DNA of 18,124 nt from positions 1 through 18,124 of the forward strand of contig JBDTMC010000117.1 of NCBI GenBank assembly GCA_039934475.1. The letters run 5' to 3'. This document shows positions 15,726 to 18,124 of this stretch, in pieces. A program made the translations under genes and the position numbers. Source of the DNA: JBDTMC01 sp039934475. Lineage in GTDB: Bacteria; Acidobacteriota; Terriglobia; Bryobacterales; Bryobacteraceae. The first letter of the stretch is position 1, and each line of letters opens with the position of its first letter. A model generated the notes under the pieces. The model made no database searches, was not told where the DNA came from, and saw nothing but the letters and a program-made list of their open reading frames with translations.

Positions 15726-15800
15726 ATGGGAGGAACGGCAGTGCGGAAGGTCCCCGGACCTTTCTGTTTTCGATGGTTCGCAGCGTCTATTACCCCCTAA
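15726..15800 (+). CDS. Possible leader peptide upstream of glycosyltransferase A (tentative)
   Basis: An ATG at 15726, or better a GTG at 15741 preceded by GGGAGG at 8 bases distance, opens a short frame ending at TAA 15798-15800 (24 or 19 codons; from the GTG: VRKVPGPFCFRWFAASITP, the first residue read as Met). It spans a terminator-like hairpin at 15747-15770. Leader peptides over attenuators have such a layout, but no run of one regulatory amino acid codon is visible. Nothing beyond position and ribosome binding site supports it. Confidence 0.2.
   Translation: MGGTAVRKVPGPFCFRWFAASITP
15747..15770 (+). terminator. Terminator-like hairpin in the glycosyltransferase A leader (possible attenuator)
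   Basis: AAGGTC (15747-15752) pairs with GACCTT (15757-15762) around the tetraloop CCCG and is followed by TCTGTTTT. The stem is short at 6 base pairs and the T-tract is interrupted, so it would be weak. It lies about 125 bases before the glycosyltransferase start, inside its leader rather than after a gene, which would suit attenuation. Confidence 0.3.
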
Positions 15801-15869
15801 TGGCGGTGCCGGCCAGTTTCGGACTTTCTTCGCTCTTGTAAAAGCAAGAAAACTAAACACAATTCATCC

Positions 15870-15889
15870 AAACACGCACGGAGGTGTTT
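15870..15889 (+). promoter_or_regulatory. Ribosome binding site of glycosyltransferase A within a small stem-loop
   Basis: GGAGG at 15880-15884 lies 9 bases before ATG 15894 and is a strong site. AAACAC (15870-15875) and GTGTTT (15884-15889) form a perfect 6-base stem with GCACGGAG as loop, so most of the site is displayed in, or trapped by, the hairpin. Whether it forms in the transcript is unknown. Confidence 0.4.
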
Positions 15890-15893
15890 TGTA

Positions 15894-17186
15894 ATGCCAC
15901 GTTTTCTCCTCGCGACGTGGGGCTTTGAGTCTCACCTCGATACTTTCCTCGCTGTCGGGAAAGAACTTCGACTACAAGGCCACGAAGTGGCCATATATAC
16001 CGACCCATCGCACCGTTCCGATGTCGAGTCCATTGGCGCAAGGCTGCTCCCCTTCCATGATCTCAGCCAGGAAGCGGCCACGGAGATCATCGATAAGGTG
16101 ATCGCTAACCGTGGACGGCCATGGAAACTTTGGAGTTGGTGGCGGCAGTTCCTGATCGGGACAATTCCCGCTCAGCTGAGCGATTTGCGCCGAGCGATCA
16201 ATACGTATGCGCCAGATGTGCTGGTCAGCGACATGGCCATGTGGGGGCCGATGGTGGTACTGCAGGAAACCACCTCGATTCCCGTCGCCATTCTGTCCCA
16301 CATTGGGTTCAGCCTCCAACCCGGAAAGGTTTTCGGTCCCGTCGCAGGGCGGGCCATGCCGCCGCGCCGCACAGGCATCCAGCGGCTGAGAGCCCGGCTG
16401 GTCACGGCGCTGTCGGGTGCTGCCGCTCGCGATGCGCGTAAGGTTGTGAACCAGATTCGTCAGGCCGAAGGGCTCGCGCCGGTCTCCATCCGCATGACCG
16501 AACTGTGCTCCAAAATGGACCTGTGTCTGATCCCCACCAGTCGCCGATTCGACTACAACCGGGACGACCTGCCCGCCAGCGTTCGTTATGTAGGCCCTTG
16601 CCTGTTTCCCGCCATGCCCCCACCACTAGTGGGAAGCTCCGGGCCGCGAACTATCGTTGTAGACGAAGGCACGCTATACACCAAGGATGCGGTGATGGCG
16701 CAATGCGCCCGACAGCTGACCGGCTATCGAATCAGAATTCTTGCCGGTATGCACCGTGACCCGAGCGAATTGGAGATCGGCGCGGCTTCAGAGGATGCCA
16801 AGGTGAAGCCGTGGCAGCCGGTGCAGTATGCCCTCGACGGCGTGAACGCCGTTGTCACAAACGGAAACACCGAGTCCGTGATGGCGGCGTTGATGCGTGG
16901 CCTGCCGGTAGTGGTGGTGCCTTCAATCATGGATCAGCACGAGATGGCGTTACGAGTCGTGGAATGCGGCGCTGGAATCAGCCTGCCGGAGAAACAGTGC
17001 ACTCCGCAGGCGCTTCAGATTGCCGTGGCACGGCTCTTCGCCGAACCATCCTTCCGTGAGAATGCGGAACGGATGGGGAAGGAGCTACGAGGCATGGATG
17101 GTCCAAAGCTAGCCGCCCTTCACCTGCAACACTTGGCGGGCAGTCACGTTCATAAAGAATCGCTCAGCTTCGCCGTCTCTCGTTAG
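15894..17186 (+). CDS. GT1/UGT-like glycosyltransferase (paralog A)
   Basis: The 430-residue protein has the GT-B fold pattern of the UGT/MGT family. The N-terminal acceptor domain begins RFLLATWGFESHLDTFLAVG with the usual GH-like His14 and a first Rossmann unit. The C-terminal nucleotide-sugar domain has TIVVDEGT at 253-260 (family: VxxGT), WQPVQYALDGVNAVVTNGN ending at 325, and VVVPSIMDQHEMALRVVECGAGI at 340-362. The common HGG of the donor site reads NGN (323-325), and DQ at 347-348 matches the usual sugar-contacting pair. The product likely transfers an activated sugar to a small lipid, polyketide, carotenoid or similar acceptor in the cytoplasm. GGAGG lies 9 bases before ATG 15894. A second copy follows 224 bases later. 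Close homology to one natural product pathway is not evident. Confidence 0.9.
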   Translation: MPRFLLATWGFESHLDTFLAVGKELRLQGHEVAIYTDPSHRSDVESIGARLLPFHDLSQEAATEIIDKVIANRGRPWKLWSWWRQFLIGTIPAQLSDLRRAINTYAPDVLVSDMAMWGPMVVLQETTSIPVAILSHIGFSLQPGKVFGPVAGRAMPPRRTGIQRLRARLVTALSGAAARDARKVVNQIRQAEGLAPVSIRMTELCSKMDLCLIPTSRRFDYNRDDLPASVRYVGPCLFPAMPPPLVGSSGPRTIVVDEGTLYTKDAVMAQCARQLTGYRIRILAGMHRDPSELEIGAASEDAKVKPWQPVQYALDGVNAVVTNGNTESVMAALMRGLPVVVVPSIMDQHEMALRVVECGAGISLPEKQCTPQALQIAVARLFAEPSFRENAERMGKELRGMDGPKLAALHLQHLAGSHVHKESLSFAVSR

Positions 17187-17204
17187 CTTTCGGGCGGCAT
17201 CGGT

Positions 17205-17229
17205 CTCGGGCTACGCCAGGTGGCCCGAG
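17205..17229 (+). repeat. Hairpin after glycosyltransferase A
   Basis: Perfect 7-base arms CTCGGGC and GCCCGAG enclose an 11-base loop, 18 bases after the stop codon. The following bases (CCCCTCTG) lack a T-run, so it may stabilise the transcript end or act as a weak terminator. About 145 further bases before the next hairpin show no gene. Confidence 0.35.
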
Positions 17230-17375
17230 CCCCTCTGTCGCATACTTTGATCCTTACCGTGCTTCCGGGTACCCCCTTAGCTGGTTTTGGGTCTATTGCT
17301 CGCCCTCTGCGATACTCCATTGTAGAAGAAGGCCCGTAAATTGCTGTCCCGATTGACGCAACTGTAACAACGAGA

Positions 17376-17395
17376 GAGCACCCAATGAGGTGCTC
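17376..17395 (+). promoter_or_regulatory. Leader hairpin directly before glycosyltransferase B
   Basis: Perfect 7-base arms GAGCACC and GGTGCTC enclose CAATGA, ending 15 bases before ATG 17411. The 3' arm continues as CTCC (17393-17396), which can alternatively pair with GGAG of the ribosome binding site (GGAGG at 17403-17407) across the 6-base loop AACCGC. The two pairings exclude each other, a layout suited to translational control. The alternative stem has only 4 base pairs. Confidence 0.4.
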
Positions 17396-17410
17396 CAACC
17401 GCGGAGGTAT

Positions 17411-18124
17411 ATGTCCCGTTTTCTTCTGGCAACCTGGGGTTTTGAGTCCCACCTGGATACGTTTCTCGCAATCGGAAAGGAACTACGCAACCACGGCCAC
17501 GAGGTTGCTATCTATACGGATCGCTCGCATCAGCCGATTGTCGAAGCAATTGGCGCGACGATGCTTCCTTTTCAGTCTCTAGACCAGGCGCAGGCCAACG
17601 AAATCATCTCTCATGTGATCGCCAACCGCGGAAAGCCATGGAAGCTCTGGAAGTGGTGGCGTCAGTTCCTAATCGATACGATTCCCGCCCAACTTGCCGA
17701 TCTGCGGCGAGCCTGGCATACCTTCTCACCCGATGTACTGGTGTGCGATATGGCGATGTGGGGACCGTTGACTGTTCTTCACGAAACGTCAACGACGCCC
17801 ATTGCGGTGCTGTCGCACATAGGTTTCTGCATCCAGCCTGGAGAGGTCTTCGGCCCGGTTTCCGGGTGTGCAATGCCGCCCCGTCGCCGGCCTCTGCAAC
17901 GGTTGGCCGCACGAGTGGTGACTGCCTTGTCGACGGTGGCGGGGCATGATGCCCGGAAGTCGGTCAATCAGATCCGGGCGGCCCACGGTCTGGCGCCCGT
18001 GTCCATCCGGATGACCGAGTTCTGCGCGCTAATGGACCTGTACCTGATTCCTACCAGCCACACCTTCGACTACAACCGGCCCGACTTGCCGGAAAGGGTG
18101 CAGTATGTGGGTCCATGCCTATTT
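17411..18124 (+). CDS. GT1/UGT-like glycosyltransferase (paralog B), 3' end cut by window edge
   Basis: The frame opens at ATG 17411, 3 bases after GGAGG, and stays open for 238 codons to the right edge. Compared residue by residue with paralog A it is the same length over this part, with 63 differences and no gap (about 73.5% identity). Strongly kept segments include RFLLATWGFESHLDTFLA, PWKLW.WWRQFLI, DMAMWGP, LSHIGF, AMPPRR, GLAPVSIRMTE and FDYNR. Variable parts cluster at 41-70, 121-133 and 157-180, which in UGT-type enzymes often contact the acceptor. The donor-binding domain is not in the window. A tandem duplication with diverged acceptor preference is the simplest reading. More copies may follow to the right. 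Confidence 0.9.
   Translation, partial: MSRFLLATWGFESHLDTFLAIGKELRNHGHEVAIYTDRSHQPIVEAIGATMLPFQSLDQAQANEIISHVIANRGKPWKLWKWWRQFLIDTIPAQLADLRRAWHTFSPDVLVCDMAMWGPLTVLHETSTTPIAVLSHIGFCIQPGEVFGPVSGCAMPPRRRPLQRLAARVVTALSTVAGHDARKSVNQIRAAHGLAPVSIRMTEFCALMDLYLIPTSHTFDYNRPDLPERVQYVGPCLF

Noticed and set aside
17205..17229. Strong intrinsic terminator after glycosyltransferase A
   Set aside because: The stem is good but no T-run follows, so I list it only as a hairpin.
17389..17407. T-box-like ACCGCGG near the ribosome binding site of glycosyltransferase B
   Set aside because: Only a short part of the T-box consensus is present, there is no specifier stem and the gene is not an aminoacyl-tRNA or amino acid gene.
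1..18124. CRISPR arrays, tRNA or rRNA genes, insertion sequences
   Set aside because: I saw no regularly spaced repeats, no transposase or recombinase frame and no recognisable tRNA or rRNA segment. Short tRNAs cannot be fully excluded without a covariance search.

Overview
The window most likely comes from an Acidobacteriota genome of the Bryobacterales/Solibacter type. This is inferred from gene content: a PadR regulator directly upstream of an acidobacterial duplicated orphan permease (ADOP), secreted glycoside hydrolases, a Tat-exported Gfo/Idh/MocA protein and a DUF4159 protein, in GC-rich DNA. No rRNA or other phylogenetic marker is present, so the assignment is not proven.

Left part (1-6321, all minus strand): PadR, ADOP permease and an SGNH-type hydrolase form one tight block. 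A Fur-family regulator follows, with four TTGCRA repeats between its start and the SGNH gene. Next come a small cysteine-containing protein that overlaps the Fur gene, and a secreted GH127 (DUF1680) beta-L-arabinofuranosidase cut by the left edge.

Middle part (6330-12000): a divergent promoter region separates PadR from a plus-strand secreted GH29 alpha-L-fucosidase, which is followed after 5 bases by a YkgJ-type cysteine-cluster protein. The YkgJ gene runs tail to tail, with overlap, into an ankyrin-repeat protein. A small zinc-ribbon protein and a secreted DUF4159 protein converge. A LysR regulator is divergent from a small exported HELLH protein and an Asp/Glu-racemase-like protein that lacks both usual catalytic cysteines.

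Right part (12012-18124, plus strand): the racemase-like gene, the Gfo/Idh/MocA oxidoreductase and an MFS transporter lie in one close series, which suggests uptake and processing of sugar or sugar-acid derivatives. About 620 bases without a recognisable gene follow. They are unusually rich in inverted repeats and include an AT-rich island, several hairpins and a possible attenuator. They lead into two tandem GT1/UGT-like glycosyltransferase paralogs; the second is cut by the right edge. Over the 238 residues visible in both, the two proteins are 73-74% identical without a gap (my own count). Each is preceded by a hairpin of the same design, and each ribosome binding site can be drawn in a local stem-loop.

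The overall theme is degradation of plant or microbial glycans (arabinofuranosides, fucosides) plus sugar modification. The least ordinary parts are the glycosyltransferase leaders, the cysteine-less racemase homologue and the Nur-like box at the Fur-family gene.
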